Source: Dryobates pubescens
Taxonomy: Eukaryota; Chordata; Aves; Piciformes; Picidae
Direction: 5' to 3'
Assembly: GCF_014839835.1 (NCBI RefSeq)
Contig: NC_071623.1
Span: 22,196,314-22,260,313 of the forward strand
DNA length: 64,000 bases
Position numbers and translations under genes: made by a program. Within the stretch, counting starts at the first letter, position 1. The number at the start of each line of letters is the position of its first letter. This document shows, piece by piece, positions 1-12,540 of the stretch. Under the pieces are notes generated by a model. That model was not told where the DNA came from, did no database searches, and saw nothing but the letters and a program-made list of their open reading frames with translations.

Positions 1-3000
1 ATTCCTTCCAAATGATTACTCTTTTCTTTTAATAGAACAATTGTTTTAAAATAATCAAGTAGGCAGGGATTTTTTTTAATGAGCTTTGCCACTACTTTAG
101 TTACAAGCGCCATAAAGCAGAGGAGTATTTCACCTATCTCCTGAACAAAGTCAAAATGCTCTCTTTTAAACGTTTCAGAGATAAACTACAGTTTTATTAG
201 TACAAGACTGAGCAGTCAGTGGAACTATGACTACTAGGACTGTGAATGGAGGAAACCATGCAGAGTTAGGTTTTAATATTAGTAAAGGTTATATACTTGG
301 TTGCCTGAAGGTTGCCTGAGCAAAATTTACACTGCTGCTCTCAAATTTCTGACAAAGGAAAGCAGGCAAGCACAGCAACGGTATCAAGCACTCAGAGCAC
401 AAGCTGTGCAGCTTCGATTGCCAAGTGGCTTGGATGAAACACTTCAGTTTGCTGTAGTTCGGGTCCTCCTCAATCGAGAGATCCTTCCCTTTCTCTCAGC
501 CCTGTATGACCTGCTCTTATCTTTTCAAGCTTTCAGGGCAAAGATCCTCCTTTTGCAGGGAGGAACAATATCGAAATGACCAAAATCTCAGCTGAAGCCT
601 TTTAACACTGACAGAAATGCTGACAGCTAGAAAGGAGTATAAACAAAGGAGAGGGGGAAGCAAATGGTGAAAAGCCAGCTGGTTGATTGTTTGGTTGTCA
701 AAATAAGTTGTTGTATGAGAGGAGGATAGAGATTGAAGTAGTTCAGTTATACACTGATCCACTTAACTTGTCTGACCTCTTTTTGAACCCTTCTGGGAAG
801 AGTGACTCAACTCTGTTCTACTGTAACGTGACACTCCAGAAGCTTAATTTTGGGATTTCCCCAGTGTCAGGCCTGTACCAAAACACAGATTCCTTAGTGA
901 TAATGTCTGCAGCCACCGAAGGAATTTTGATCACACACCGTTAGCATGACTTTTGGTATATTTCTGGTGGCAGGTAGTAAAACAGATAGCTGGGAAAACC
1001 ACTGGCAATTTCTAATTCTAGAACCTAAATAGCAAGATGGTGTGCTTAGAAAGCATGTTAATTTTGGTGACATCTCCATGCATTAATAAAATTTTGATTC
1101 CCAGAGGAAACTTAAGTATATTAAAGAGTAACTGAAAACAGGAATTCTGAAGTGGGGTTTCCCTCTACCTCTGATGGTGAGAGGAGTTAAAAATTTACCC
1201 CAAACTAGGCAACCATGATGAGTCTCATGCAACAGGAATGGAGAGTCCCTCGGAAAAGAATGTTGTGGCATCCATTGTGTAGATAGCAATTGTTCAAAAC
1301 AGATTTGAACAGGAACTGTAGCCAGACATGAAGTTAACTAAAAACTTGGTTGTGACTGAGAGGATGGAGAAATAGCCTCTAGATACCTTAGCTAATTATA
1401 ACACATTAAAATATGAAAACCACACCTCTAAAAGTTAGGACACCTTCATCCACTCAAGGACCCCTGCCCACTGAGTTTACACAGTAAATTAAAAACTACT
1501 GTACCTTTAAACAAAGGTGAAGAAACTATGTATCAATCAGCAATAAGAGAAGCATTATAATGACTAGTAAAAACAAAATAAACAATGAATATGCTAATTC
1601 CGGTTGTGTAAATGAATGACTGTCTCAATGACTGTTTGTGGCTGCCAAAATGACAGAAGATGAAGAGATCAGGAAGGAAAAAAAGAAATGCCTCCATCCT
1701 TTGATCATGCTTGGATATTCTGAATTGAGTATTACTAAAGATGTTTACTGGTGAGCTAATATAAGCTAATATAATAGGCTTTCCAAGAGGCAAATGAATT
1801 TGAGCTCCTTGTGGTATGTGCATTTCAGCATGCTCTGGTTTTAGTGCTTCATTTACAGTAACTATCTGATGAAATCAAGCCTCCTTGAAACAGAGAGGAA
1901 GTGTAATGTTAGTCATGGCAGGCTTACTTTCAGCAGCTTACATATGCAGCAGAAATAGAGATGTGCTTATGTGGTTAGCTAACACCCCATATCTGCTACA
2001 GATGAACTTGTCTGCCAGACTATTATATAAGTGAAGCCATGTCTTGATGTCTGAAGTTGTTAATTAATTTACTATGCCTGGGCATATTGTTGATAGTATA
2101 AATAGTTGTGTTGACAAAATGATTACAGTGACAGAAAAAAAATCCAAGTTCCTGGAATACTGACATTTAAGTGCAGAATTATTTGAAAGATACAATTTTT
2201 GTTACTGAAGTTTTCAGGAGGATGGGGGTGGGAGATTAAAACAGATTCATAAGCCATTCTTCTATGAACAGTGCTCCCTAAGGCACAGTACCTGATCAAA
2301 CATTACTTCTGGAAGTGGAAGGCTTGCAGCACTGGGCAATGACTTACAAAAGCACCTCTAAAAAACAGGAGTGTCTCTAAATGGTTGCATGTAAATAACT
2401 CGTCTTTCTCCTTTTAATTCTTGTCTAACACACACAGTTATGTTGTGGGCAAATACAGGCAGTGACCACATTTAAATGCTTGGGAGAGAATCCCCAGCTT
2501 CCTACCTGAGCAAAAGCCAAAATGACTGCACAGTCAGTTACACTGTACGGTAGAGGCTGTGTCCCTTCTCTTGATCATGGTACTGGTCTAGCTTGCTGGT
2601 CTGGCTAACTTGCAACAATTCTTCTCAAAGTTAGTTGAGCTGCTCCATGTAATTACTAGATCCAACACAAGGAAGTGAGGGAGGGGTTGGGATATGAAGG
2701 CTTGAGGCTGGGGTAGAAGAGATGCAACACTCATCCAGTCTGACAGCTATAAAATCAGCTCTACTGTAAGGTCAAATCTCAGCCTACAGGACTGCCTTAC
2801 CCTTGGCAACATTCTTCTTTGATGCCTGCCCTAGACCATAATGCTTACTGAAAAGCACAAGTGGAGATCTATGACATGATCTTCTGAACCTCATGTGTTA
2901 ATGGAGTTTCAAATGAATGTTGCCAACACTAATCAGACTTGAAATGAGCAAAATCCTAATCAGACTTCAATGCTCCATCAAAAATTTTCCAAAGTGGTTT

Positions 3001-4916
3001 TCCATATCTTATTGGGACACAGACTAGGATGATTAAATCATCTTGTCTTCAACCTATCACAAAGCATGCCTAAAGTAAGAGGAGGCTCAGAAGTAGAGCT
3101 TTGACTTTCCTAAGTTGTCACCATCATTGCTTGCATGCTCAGCCTTTAGTTAAAAAGCCAGGGTGATAATACCAACACATGCTCTATCTTCTTTGTCAAA
3201 GCACAGAAGGTAATGGCAGCAGCTAAGCAGGAGAAATGTGCCTACAGTCAATCACAGTTTCAGTGCAGCATGCAGAACCTGTGCAGAAGAGTCAGTCTGA
3301 AGATAAAATAGGGATGAGGGAAAACTGGTCGTACAGGCAAAGTAAATAAGCTTTCCCAAGATCAACAAGGGCCTTACAAAACACAAGGCAATTTGTTAAT
3401 AAGGTGTGAAAGGAAATTTGGTATGAGTCAGTCAAGAAATTCAGAAGAACTGAGAGGTGGTGCACACTGCTCCTATTATAAACATACAGGGCATGTACAG
3501 ACAGGACTGACTGATGCAGCCAGGGTAAAGAATAGTCTAGCCAGTACAGCACATTCATGTAGGTTGCTTATTGTGGTTGAACATCTAGGTTTGCATTTGA
3601 AGGATAATTTAGAGTTCATACATTTACAACCTTAATGACAGCACAAGTGAAAAATAGACAAAAAAAGAGTAGGTTCCCAGTACTGCAGATTGAGCTACTG
3701 TAAAACCAAACCAAACCAAACAAACCCAAGCCACACACCAAACCCCCATGAGTTTTCTGGGATTTCATTTGCAGGAATAGGGCCTGCAAACTCAAAGGAG
3801 GAAATTGACTCCTGAAAACTTTCAGTGTGGCAGGGAAATACACCAGTGACACCAGTGTATCTATGCATATACATACACCACACATGTATTGAGAAGTGAG
3901 GATTGGAGAAAAATCCTTTTGAGCCCCTCATGGAAAGATGCCTCCCCTTCCCCCCCTTGCCTCCCTGCTTCCCCCAACCTAGGCCAGAATTTAAAAGTTA
4001 GGGATTTAAAAATAGAGAAGAGACACAAAAGCTGCTAACATCTTTTAGATTTTACAGCTTTTCAACTGCAAACTCTCTTATGTGTGCTTTACTTCAGCCC
4101 AATAAAGATAAGAAACTGTGTGCTCACTATGATCTTTATCATATGTGGGGAGGAAGACACATGCTATCTTACAGAGAGAGGAAATTCCCTGCTTTTTTTC
4201 CCCCCCTTCTGGCCTCTAAAAAAAAGTCTCAAGTTGCATAAGAACACAGGGCCAGGGAGGCACAGGTTTGACAGTGAGGATAACTGGAGAGTTACACCTT
4301 AGATTCTACCAGGACACAGACAAAAGCAGTTCACCTATCAGGTTTTCTGACAAGTTTATGTATGTATTTAATACACACCATAAGAGACTTTTGGGCTCAA
4401 AATGCCAACCTTTCTTGGAATATCAGGCATGGTTTTATATGGCTGAATGTTTTCCAGAATTGCCTATATGACAACCTCCCTCAAATGTCTGGACATTAGG
4501 GAGCCTGGTATATGTTTGTTTTTCATGTTATGAAATGAATCATCTTCTCAGTGTAGGGTTATGGCGAAGAAGAGTGCCTGAGCTTTCAAGGGTATCTGAT
4601 CCAGGAGCTATTCCAGTGAGGCTGTCAGATCAGACACCTTGTCAACTAGGAAACTAAGGGAAAAAGAAGGAAACAAGGAAAAAAGTGTACACAGACATAG
4701 GCTCGCCAACAAACCAACCTTGCTACTTGCACTAATAGATGGGCTTTCCAGAAACTACAGGGACCCCTCCCAGGACTGGGATAGCCCATTCTGGAATTTG
4801 CAAATGATTAAGACTGTGAACTAGGGGAATCCCAGACATTTGGCTGGGAGGTGTTCTGGAATCAGCAGAGGTGTAGAAACTCGCAACAGGACTTGCAGAG
4901 GGAAGGGGAAGCAGGT
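1..4916. other. Intergenic, no gene recognised
   Basis: AT-rich single-copy-looking DNA with one coding-like frame (301-579), a (CCAAA)-type simple tract near 3700-3735 and a C/T-rich tract near 3945-3975. IFNGR2, expected downstream of IFNAR1, was searched for by family motifs on the minus strand and not seen. Confidence 0.5.
301..579 (+). other. Unidentified coding-like reading frame
   Basis: Open for 92 codons without an initial ATG. The residue mix looks protein-like (RQAQQRYQALRAQAVQLRL, then LPFLSALYDLLLS). I do not recognise it; it may be a fragment of a retroposed gene or a chance frame. No splice or promoter context is apparent. Confidence 0.2.
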
Positions 4917-5120
4917 TTCATAGAACTGTAAAATGGTTTGGGTTGGAAGGGAACTCCAAAGGTCACCTAGTTCAACCCCACCTCTGCAGTAAGCAGGGGC
5001 ATCCTCAGTTAGGTTGCCCAGAGCCCTGTCAAGCCTCACCTTGAATATCTCTAGGAATGGGGCCTCAACTACCTCCCTTATGTGAAACAAGGCTAGTTGT
5101 AGACTTCTCTGTCTGAGCAC
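4917..5120 (-). mobile_element. CR1 LINE 3' fragment
   Basis: Starts with the CR1 3' tail read backwards (CATAGAACTGTAAAATGGTTTGGGTTGG would be the long form) and continues through the tract for GTTGGAAGGGAACTCCAAAG and the C-terminal end of ORF2. Truncated at its 5' side, as is usual for CR1. Confidence 0.85.
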
Positions 5121-5159
5121 TGCAGTCTTATCTTTTTATTAAATATTTTCTTAACTATT

Positions 5160-5990
5160 TATTTCTCTGTGTAATCTCACTCTCTATCCCATGTGTATGT
5201 GTCTGTGACAGCAAGGACTATGCATCAGCTACTGGTGAGAGCTGTATGTGTGAGAGTGGGTTTGACACCAGCTCCTGGAGTCAGACTGTGAATGTGGCAT
5301 CAGCCACTGTAGCAGGGGTCTGTAATCTCCAGTCACTGGGGTGGGAATGGTGTCTGCCATAAAAAACAGCTCCTTGGTGAGGACAGGTGAGTGAATGGCT
5401 CAGCACCAGCAGCTGAAGCAGGACTGTGGGTCACAGCTGGTAAGGGGGGGGCAGGAAATGACAAGTATCTGTATCTTGTTTCTGGTATGCAAGGGCTTAC
5501 ATGTACATTTACTAGCAAACTCCAGGCTGGACTGGCAGGCAAGCAGGTGGGCAACGATTCACACTGGTATTCAAGAGAACTTGTGAACGTGGAGTGCCAC
5601 AGGGACCGGTATGTGTGCGCATTTGGACTGGCCGAGGAGCAGCGGACAGCGAAGCAGGTAAGAGGGCCTGGGAGCAGAGGTATACCAAGAAAGCAGAGGG
5701 GACATGCTGGTACTTGAAGGATCAGTGAACGTGTGTTTGCTTTTTTGGAAAAGGAGGAAGAGGACTTGGCTGGCTGTGCCTTATGCTGGAGTCCTATATG
5801 AAGGTGGACCTGGTCTGTGGCAGTTGGTGTAACCAGCCATGTCAGTGTCCTCAGTGTCCTTGGGACAGGTGCTCAGTTTTGCTACTGGTTGAACATGCAC
5901 ACAGAAAAGCAGTAGCTACATGCCTCGGCCTGGCAGGGTCCCCTGGGGCTAGGCAGGAGGGAATCCTGAGCCAGAGAAGCTAGAAAATGA
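5160..5990. other. Unexplained GC-richer block, repeat-like
   Basis: Richer in GC than its surroundings, with echoing phrases such as AGCTACTGGTGAGAG and GTGAGAGTGGG. A strong plus-strand donor consensus, CAG|GTAAGA, lies at 5655-5661. A 108-codon plus-strand frame (5391-5717) crosses it but matches nothing I know. It could be the leader region of a retrovirus-like fossil or an old transcribed repeat; I cannot decide. Confidence 0.3.
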
Positions 5991-7729
5991 GAAAAAAAGG
6001 ACAGAAACTGGCAAAGCTAACAATGAACCACTCACACAACACCTATTACAGTGTTAATGAATATAGAAAACTTATTTCCTTTGTCATAAAGCTTGTGGCA
6101 CACTGCAAATCATTTCACAAACAATACCTGAAAGCTGCTTTTTGTTTTGGAAAAGGATCTCTTTCTGAAGTTTCAATGGTTTACTAGAACATGCTACCCT
6201 GGGTCTTCTGAAGAAATGCTTATCAGGGCACCCACCCCACCCCTCCCAAACCCAAGGAAATGATGATGCTGACACAAAGAAAAATGGCTGAGAAGTGTTT
6301 ATAAATGTCAGCAATTATGGGTTAACACACATGTCAGCCCAACCCAGCTAAAATACGCAAGACTCGGGGATTCTGTGCTAGAGGGAAGGCATTTGGGATA
6401 TTTAGTTTGGGAAGAGTTAATACAAGAGTTCTCAGTGGATATCCTCAAAGAAACAATGCTGGAGGATCCATTAATGAGTCAAAGGTCATATTAATCAGCA
6501 TCAGCATACAAACTAGCAATACATACTTAAGCAGTGGCATGATGTTGCAGTATTTGGCAAAAAGCTGTGGTCTTCACTCCGTCTGGCATTACAGAATAGC
6601 AATAATCTTTCTGTTGTGGATACTGATGATACCTCTGTGTACAGCACAGATACAATTGCCATACTTACAGTACAGCTTTCTTCAGGAAGTTACTAGTTAA
6701 AAAGAAGTGTTTTTGAACAAAATCACGCATGCAGACACTGACCTTGAATCTAATTTGAAAACAGAAGAGAGACCAAACAAAAAGTATCTTAAAAATCACT
6801 ATTCTGATAGAAATCAACAGCTTTGCACTGTTACACAGTCAGCTACAAATATATATTATGGACTATAGGCAAGGATCTAAAGATAAGGTCATTGTGGCAG
6901 AAAACTAGTGGCTAAATAGTTGGGATATTTAAACCTGAAATGAGTCTCCTTCTAAGAGACTGCGGTTTGTGTACTGCCTCTATCCTTATCCCGTTTAATT
7001 CTCTGGTGAGCATTTTGAACTTCTTACAAGACCAGCAGAGGGAGCTCAAAACATTAGGTACCAACACTCCTAGGAAAACACGCCAGGGGATAAACTCACT
7101 TTTCTTCTGACCAGACAGCAACTCTTGGCAAGTTTAGTAAATAAATGAAAATCGGTGAAGAAAAGAGAATATAGTTACTTGAAAGTAAGCCAAGCTGACA
7201 CTGCCACCTTTTTGCAACACTCTCTGCTTTTGCTGTCTCAGGAAAGGGGCATTAGCAAGGTGAAGGAGCTGGATTTGGTATGACTTGAAAGATAATTTTC
7301 AGGATGCTAGAAACCGCACAAACCAAGAAAACTGGTTTAAAATATACCATTTTTGAAGTTTGGTGTCTTGATGACAAAACATTGGTATGTGGCCAAGCAG
7401 ATACTTCTTTGCCATTCCCTGCAGATTAACTAGATTGTGTGTTGCTTACATGGTGCTAGCTTGCACTTACTACGATAATGTTGCACTTACTAAAAGACGC
7501 TTAGATGGCCATTTTGTCACCATCAATTCCACATCACCAAATAAATTCTTACAGTGTGTACCTGTTGTGGAGACACCCACAAAACACAGCAACAGCAACT
7601 TGGAAATGTGGATTTACTGTAATTACTTGACAAGCCTTCAAACGTAACAAAATCACAGGTTCAGAAGTCATTTGGGAGTACTCTGGTGCACAATGAATCA
7701 AGCTGTCTAGAGAAAGATGAACCAAACTA
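5991..7729. other. Intergenic, nothing recognised
   Basis: AT-rich DNA with short, unconvincing reading frames on both strands. Confidence 0.45.
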
Positions 7730-8139
7730 TGCACTCACTCAGAAAGGGAAAATCTCCCACTCAGGGTACCAAATGTATACACACTCACCAAAGTGGAGGT
7801 GAGACCTCCTTAGACAAGGTCCCAGACTAAGTAAGGGAAGGGAATCCAATTGCCAGGCCAGTTGCTGTATGGACACCAACTCAAAATGTCTCCATAGCAG
7901 GACTCTATTTATACCCTAAGTCAAGGGTGCGCTATGGTCACTTTTGAAGTAGTTGGAGGGCTGAGTCCTCCAAAGAACACAAAAGCAGGGGAAGAGCTTC
8001 TGGGTCTGGAAGCACCAGATGGCTCCAAGCTGATCTTTATCAGCTCCTAGCAAGCTTCAGCCCTTTGCCCCATATCTGTTAGGTTTTGTGTTTGTCAGTG
8101 TGATTGCACCTGCCTCAATCCACCCCATGACCAGTCACA
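7730..8139 (-). mobile_element. Solo LTR fossil of an endogenous retrovirus (probable)
   Basis: On the minus strand the block opens with TG at 8139, has a TATA-type GGGTATAAATAG in mid-element and ends near 7730 with CA. No internal retroviral region flanks it, so it looks like a solo LTR. The left boundary is approximate and no clean target duplication was found, so it is probably old. Confidence 0.5.
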
Positions 8140-8189
8140 ACTCAGCTGGTTTCCTTGGAGTGGTGGTGCAGTCACCTCTTGCTTCCAAA

Positions 8190-8466
8190 GTTAAAAGGGA
8201 GTGCAGAGCCTGGCTCCATCCTCTTTGCACCTTCCCTATAGGTATTTGCATATGTTGGTAACATCCCCCAGATCTGCCTCTTCTTTCAGGCTTAACAGTG
8301 GTAGCCCTCAGCCTTTCCTCATAGTAAAAAGGCTCCAGTCCCCTCATCATCTTCAAGGCCCTTCACTGGGCTGTCTCCAGTGTGTCTATGTCTCTCTTGT
8401 CCTGAAAAGCCCAGAACTGGACACACCACTCCAGGTGTGGCCTCACCAGCACTGAGTAAAGGTAGA
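8190..8466 (-). mobile_element. CR1 LINE fragment (internal, 3' end missing)
   Basis: Matches the CR1 ORF2 C-terminal region in reverse, including the complement of CCCAGAACTGGACACA and the fragment around CTCCAGTCCCCTCATCATC. More diverged than its neighbours. Confidence 0.75.
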
Positions 8467-9277
8467 TCATTGAAGTCTTCAGTCCCTAAGAAAGGCATAT
8501 ATGCCCCAAGACTTACCTGCATTTGATTGTTGAAATCAAACACCAGGAACCTATAAATTTTGTCTTCACTAGGAATTGTCACTGGCATACATTAAAACAA
8601 ACAAACTTGTACTGGTAGGGTAAATAGCACATAACTATTTACTGCAATTCCTCCTCTGCTTCCCCCTACCCAAAACCACTGATATTTTTAAAGTGACAAT
8701 CCCACCATCATGCAGCTTCATCTTTGTTTCTTTGAAATGAAGTCCCAATGTCAAAAAGCAATACATAACACTTACAAACAAGCCAAATACCTCAGTCAGT
8801 TGCTAATGGTGCTTCAAAATTACTCAGCAAAGCAAATGATCCGTTATCACAAAGATTTACCACCAAAGGTCTTCTCTACTGACTGTATTTCTTTATGCAC
8901 ATTCTTATCCCTTCAACATCAAGCATACAGTTTTAAAATTTTACCTATATAAACCCCATCCTGATAATAAAATTAATTCCAAAAGCAGAAGTCATGGGAA
9001 AGTCACAGCATGTGACTCAGTATGCAAAATCATTACCAGATGCCGTCTTCCTTTCAACAATCCCATGACAGGAAACTTCTGTTTCATCACCCTTTCCCAG
9101 ACCTAGGCTTAAAGTCAATTGTATTCCACAATATTAACATTAGTTAAGTGCTTCTAGTTTCAGAAACATTGGGTTTGATTATTTTGCTCATGGTTTTTAC
9201 CATCAATGCTGACAAATTCAACTCTACACTGTCCAGCTGAAAGAATTCAATTATCAATAGGGCTGTATCGCATTACA
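8467..9277. other. Intergenic, nothing recognised
   Basis: AT-rich spacer between two CR1 copies; short chance frames only. Confidence 0.45.
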
Positions 9278-9908
9278 TCGAGTCACAGAATCACCAAGGT
9301 TGGAAGAGACCTCAAAGATCATCAAGTCCAACCTGTCACCACAGATCTCATGACTAAACCATGGTACCAAGTGCCACATCCAGTCCCCTCTTGAACACCT
9401 CCAGGGATGGTGACTCCACCACCTCCCTGGACAGCACATTCCAATGGCTAATAACTCTCTCTGTGAAGAACTTTCTCCTCACCTCGAGCCTAAACTTCCC
9501 CTGATGCAGCTTGAGACTGTGTCCTCTTGTTCTGGTGCTGGCTGCCTGGGAGAAGAGCCCAACTCTCTCCTGGCCACAATCACCCTTCAGGTAGTTGTAG
9601 AGAGCAGTAAGGTCCCCCCTGAGCCTCCTCTTCTCCAGGCTAAACAATCCCAGCTCCCTCAGTCTCTCCTCATAGGGCTTGTGCTTGAGGCCTCTCACCA
9701 GCCTTGTTGCCCTTCTCTGGACATGTTCAAGAGCCTCAATGTCCTTCTTAAACTGAGGGGCCCAGAACTGGACACAGGACTCAAGGTGTGGCCTAACCAG
9801 TTCAGGGTACAAGGGCACAATGACTTTCCTGCTCCTGCTGATGCAGGCCAGGATGCTACCTGCCTTCTTGGCCACCTGGGCAACAGTCATTTCAGTGAAG
9901 AGAGTCAC
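9278..9908 (-). mobile_element. CR1 LINE 3' copy with a long open ORF2 segment
   Basis: A 5'-truncated CR1 whose ORF2 C-terminus is still open for 184 codons (9908 to 9354, minus strand). It shows [59 protein letters not shown] and [11 protein letters not shown], the hallmark end of avian CR1 ORF2. It lacks the reverse transcriptase core and cannot be autonomous. The intact frame suggests a young copy. Confidence 0.93.
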
Positions 9909-10454
9909 AAACAGTTCCTCAAGACTTCTTCCACATCACATAATAAAAATTAGCTTTCCATTGTTAGAAATATATTGAACAAGTAAAAATAAAAACACTT
10001 CAAGGAGCTTATTCTTTGGATAGACTTTGAAAATGGACAGAAGACATTTAAATTATGTTCCTTTATGTGCTGTGACACACTGCTCTTGGAATGTGAACTG
10101 TAAAAATTGTGTCAAATTACCTTCCTAGGTCCATCTGAATGAGACTGTCTCAGGTATTTAGGAAGTTAATTTTCCAACTTAAATATTATATATTGTATAA
10201 GCAAAACGAGTACTTCCATTTCACAGTTGTGGTTTTGCTTCTTCTGGCAACACTAAAAAGACCTAACACAAGATTGTCTGTAACACAGCTTAAACCAAAC
10301 ATCAAGGACACATGCATATTCATTATTGCTCATAGGGTTCTACATTCTGCAGAAAAAATTGGACTGCCTACAAATGGTGAACTCTGCCTATTTCAGGAAC
10401 ATTCGCTGTAGAATGGTTTACCATCATGTTATACATTAAGGACTAAGTGTCCTA

Positions 10455-10999
10455 CCATACAGATGAAAGTCCTCCAGGGGCTGACAGTCCAGGGGCAGGC
10501 ACAGGAGATCATCACATGTTATTCCATCTCACAGTCCTGTAATCCCTATGTAAGCAGACCCCCCAGCCCACTCTGCCTCTTTCTCCCTCCTCTCCTGGCA
10601 CGTACAGTGGCTGCTGTCTCTTTGGCTTGTGGGGAGTGCTGCCTTCTGTGGCAAGCCATTTTCTTCCTGCACAGTTGGGCCTAGTTGGCCCAGCTTGGCG
10701 GGGGGCATTGAGGCCTGGTGGGGGGTGGTGGTGGCAATTTAGCCTACTCTGGGCCTACTAAAGCCTTATGTTGCTGGGGGGAAGGTCTAGGCCTGGTAGG
10801 CTCAGCGTGGAAGCTAGGCCCAAGTTGATTCTGATTGTGTATATATTCCTTTTTTCCTGAACGCCTTCAATACTTTTGTATATTCTTTTGTAACTAGTAT
10901 TTCCGTTTAACCTCCAAATCTGTGTGAGTGTTCTTATTTTACTCCTTTGGGGGTGAAATACCTTCCTGTCCAGAGCAGTTTCCAGCTCAAACCACGACA
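10455..10999 (+). mobile_element. LTR fossil of an endogenous retrovirus (probable)
   Basis: GC-richer block ending in CTCAAACCACGACA, the 3' edge typical of a large group of avian ERV LTRs. T-rich U5-like sequence lies before the end. The 5' boundary is uncertain. It shares phrasing with the LTR-like blocks near 22530 and 27690. Confidence 0.55.
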
Positions 11000-12429
11000 T
11001 ACCATTTGAAATTTGACAGTGACATCCTTCACTTTAAATAGCATTCTTTTAGAGTGCTGAAACTCCAGGAGGCAAATAAAATCTCATGTCACAGAAAAGT
11101 TATCAAAACAATATCCCCTAGTTAGCTGCTGAAATACCAGATGAAATGGGTTTTTTCCCAGATGAGCAAGGAAAAAACAACCCCAAAAGCACTACACCTT
11201 ACTTCAATAAATGTGTTTGGAATAGCTTCACTTTTGAAAATCCTTAAGATGAAAATACATCCCTAAACTCTACTGTAGATGTAGGTCACAAATGAGAAAA
11301 ACAGACTGAAATCTAAGTTGTTCAGAAGAAACAGCAAGGGGTATCAGCTGCAGCATAAATTGCTGAGAGGAACAGCTGCATAAACAAGTTGCATCCTCAC
11401 AGCAAACTTGGATTATACTGAAGAGACCAGCAAATAAAAACAACTGTGTACTGCTGTCTAAGTATTTTGCAATGATTCACAGGCAGAAGCTGTTTACCAG
11501 AGACCATGACAGGAATGCTCACATTTAGTCTTCTCACTTGAAGCCCTGATGCAGAAAACAAATCAGCACATTCTTTCGTATTTGTCTGAATCACACAGCA
11601 CTTCCAGTAAAAGCCCCAATTAAATTTATATATCATATTCCTCACAATGGTATTTTTAGGAAGGACAGTAACTGAAGACTTGCAGGAACTTCCTAACTAT
11701 CTGTGGTGTAACTTCAGTGCCACTACATCAAAAATCAGTTTTTATAAATGAATATGAAATAGATCAATGAAGTAAGTGTAGAGAATCCATTATCAGTTTG
11801 CTAGCTGTGGAGGGTTGATGGGATCAGAGCCTGTAACTAAGTTTTAAAGGCATAGCCTAAACCCACCACATCAGCCTTTGTTTCTCTGAGCTAACAGAAC
11901 AGAGCTGGAAAGACCATCCTTCTGACACAGAACTGTAGGCCTCAGATAAGGAGATGATGAATCACAGAAGCAAAGGTAATAAATTGTGAAGTAAGCAGTT
12001 TTCTTGGACGATAAAGCACAAGAGAGTCTTCTAAGCAATTAAGACTTTCACTAATGAGTCCACACCTTTCTGAGCATGCATGAACACCAGGGCCAACTAG
12101 TGAACAGTAATGATGATATTGGAACGTTGGAGAGGGAGGAAGAGAAGGGGGATTTTTCCTGAAGTGCCTTACTCAAAATTCACCAGAGGATGGGGGAGAG
12201 CCTGCAGAAGAGACATTTGCATGAGCTCAGAAAGATTAATGAATGTGTAAAAGATTTCTTGGAAAAGTGATGAATGTGCATGGATGTGTGCTTCAAGTGC
12301 TGTAACCAGAGACCCTCCTGCACGTCCAGATTTGTTATGAATGCCTTTCATTTCCCTCTAGACCTTCAGATGGGTCTCTCAGGGTTTGACGGTTTTGATA
12401 ACGATATGGAACCAAGAAAAGGGTAGAGT
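11000..12429. other. Intergenic, downstream of IFNAR1
   Basis: AT-rich DNA without recognisable genes or repeats. No IFNGR2 exon seen on the minus strand. Confidence 0.45.
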
Positions 12430-12444
12430 AGTAAATGTGTAGAA

Positions 12445-12450
12445 TTTATT
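12445..12450 (-). promoter_or_regulatory. Candidate polyadenylation signal of IFNAR1
   Basis: Perfect AATAAA on the minus strand about 930 bases after the IFNAR1 stop. No other evidence for use. Confidence 0.4.
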
Positions 12451-12466
12451 CTTCAATGAACACAAA

Positions 12467-12540
12467 GAAATAAAAAAAAAAAAACAAACATAAAATTAGA
12501 TCACATCTTCAAAATTAAAAAAAAAACATAAAAAAATAAC
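12467..12540. repeat. A-rich simple tract
   Basis: Runs of A interrupted by C or T, probably low-complexity sequence just inside the inferred 3' end of IFNAR1. Confidence 0.6.

Noticed and set aside
9444-9953. 169-codon plus-strand frame
   Set aside because: It is the antisense shadow of the open CR1 ORF2 end on the minus strand.
11397-11645. 82-codon minus-strand frame with several cysteines, considered as an IFNGR2 exon
   Set aside because: Cysteine spacing and flanking residues do not match a class II receptor module, and no suitable splice pair was found.
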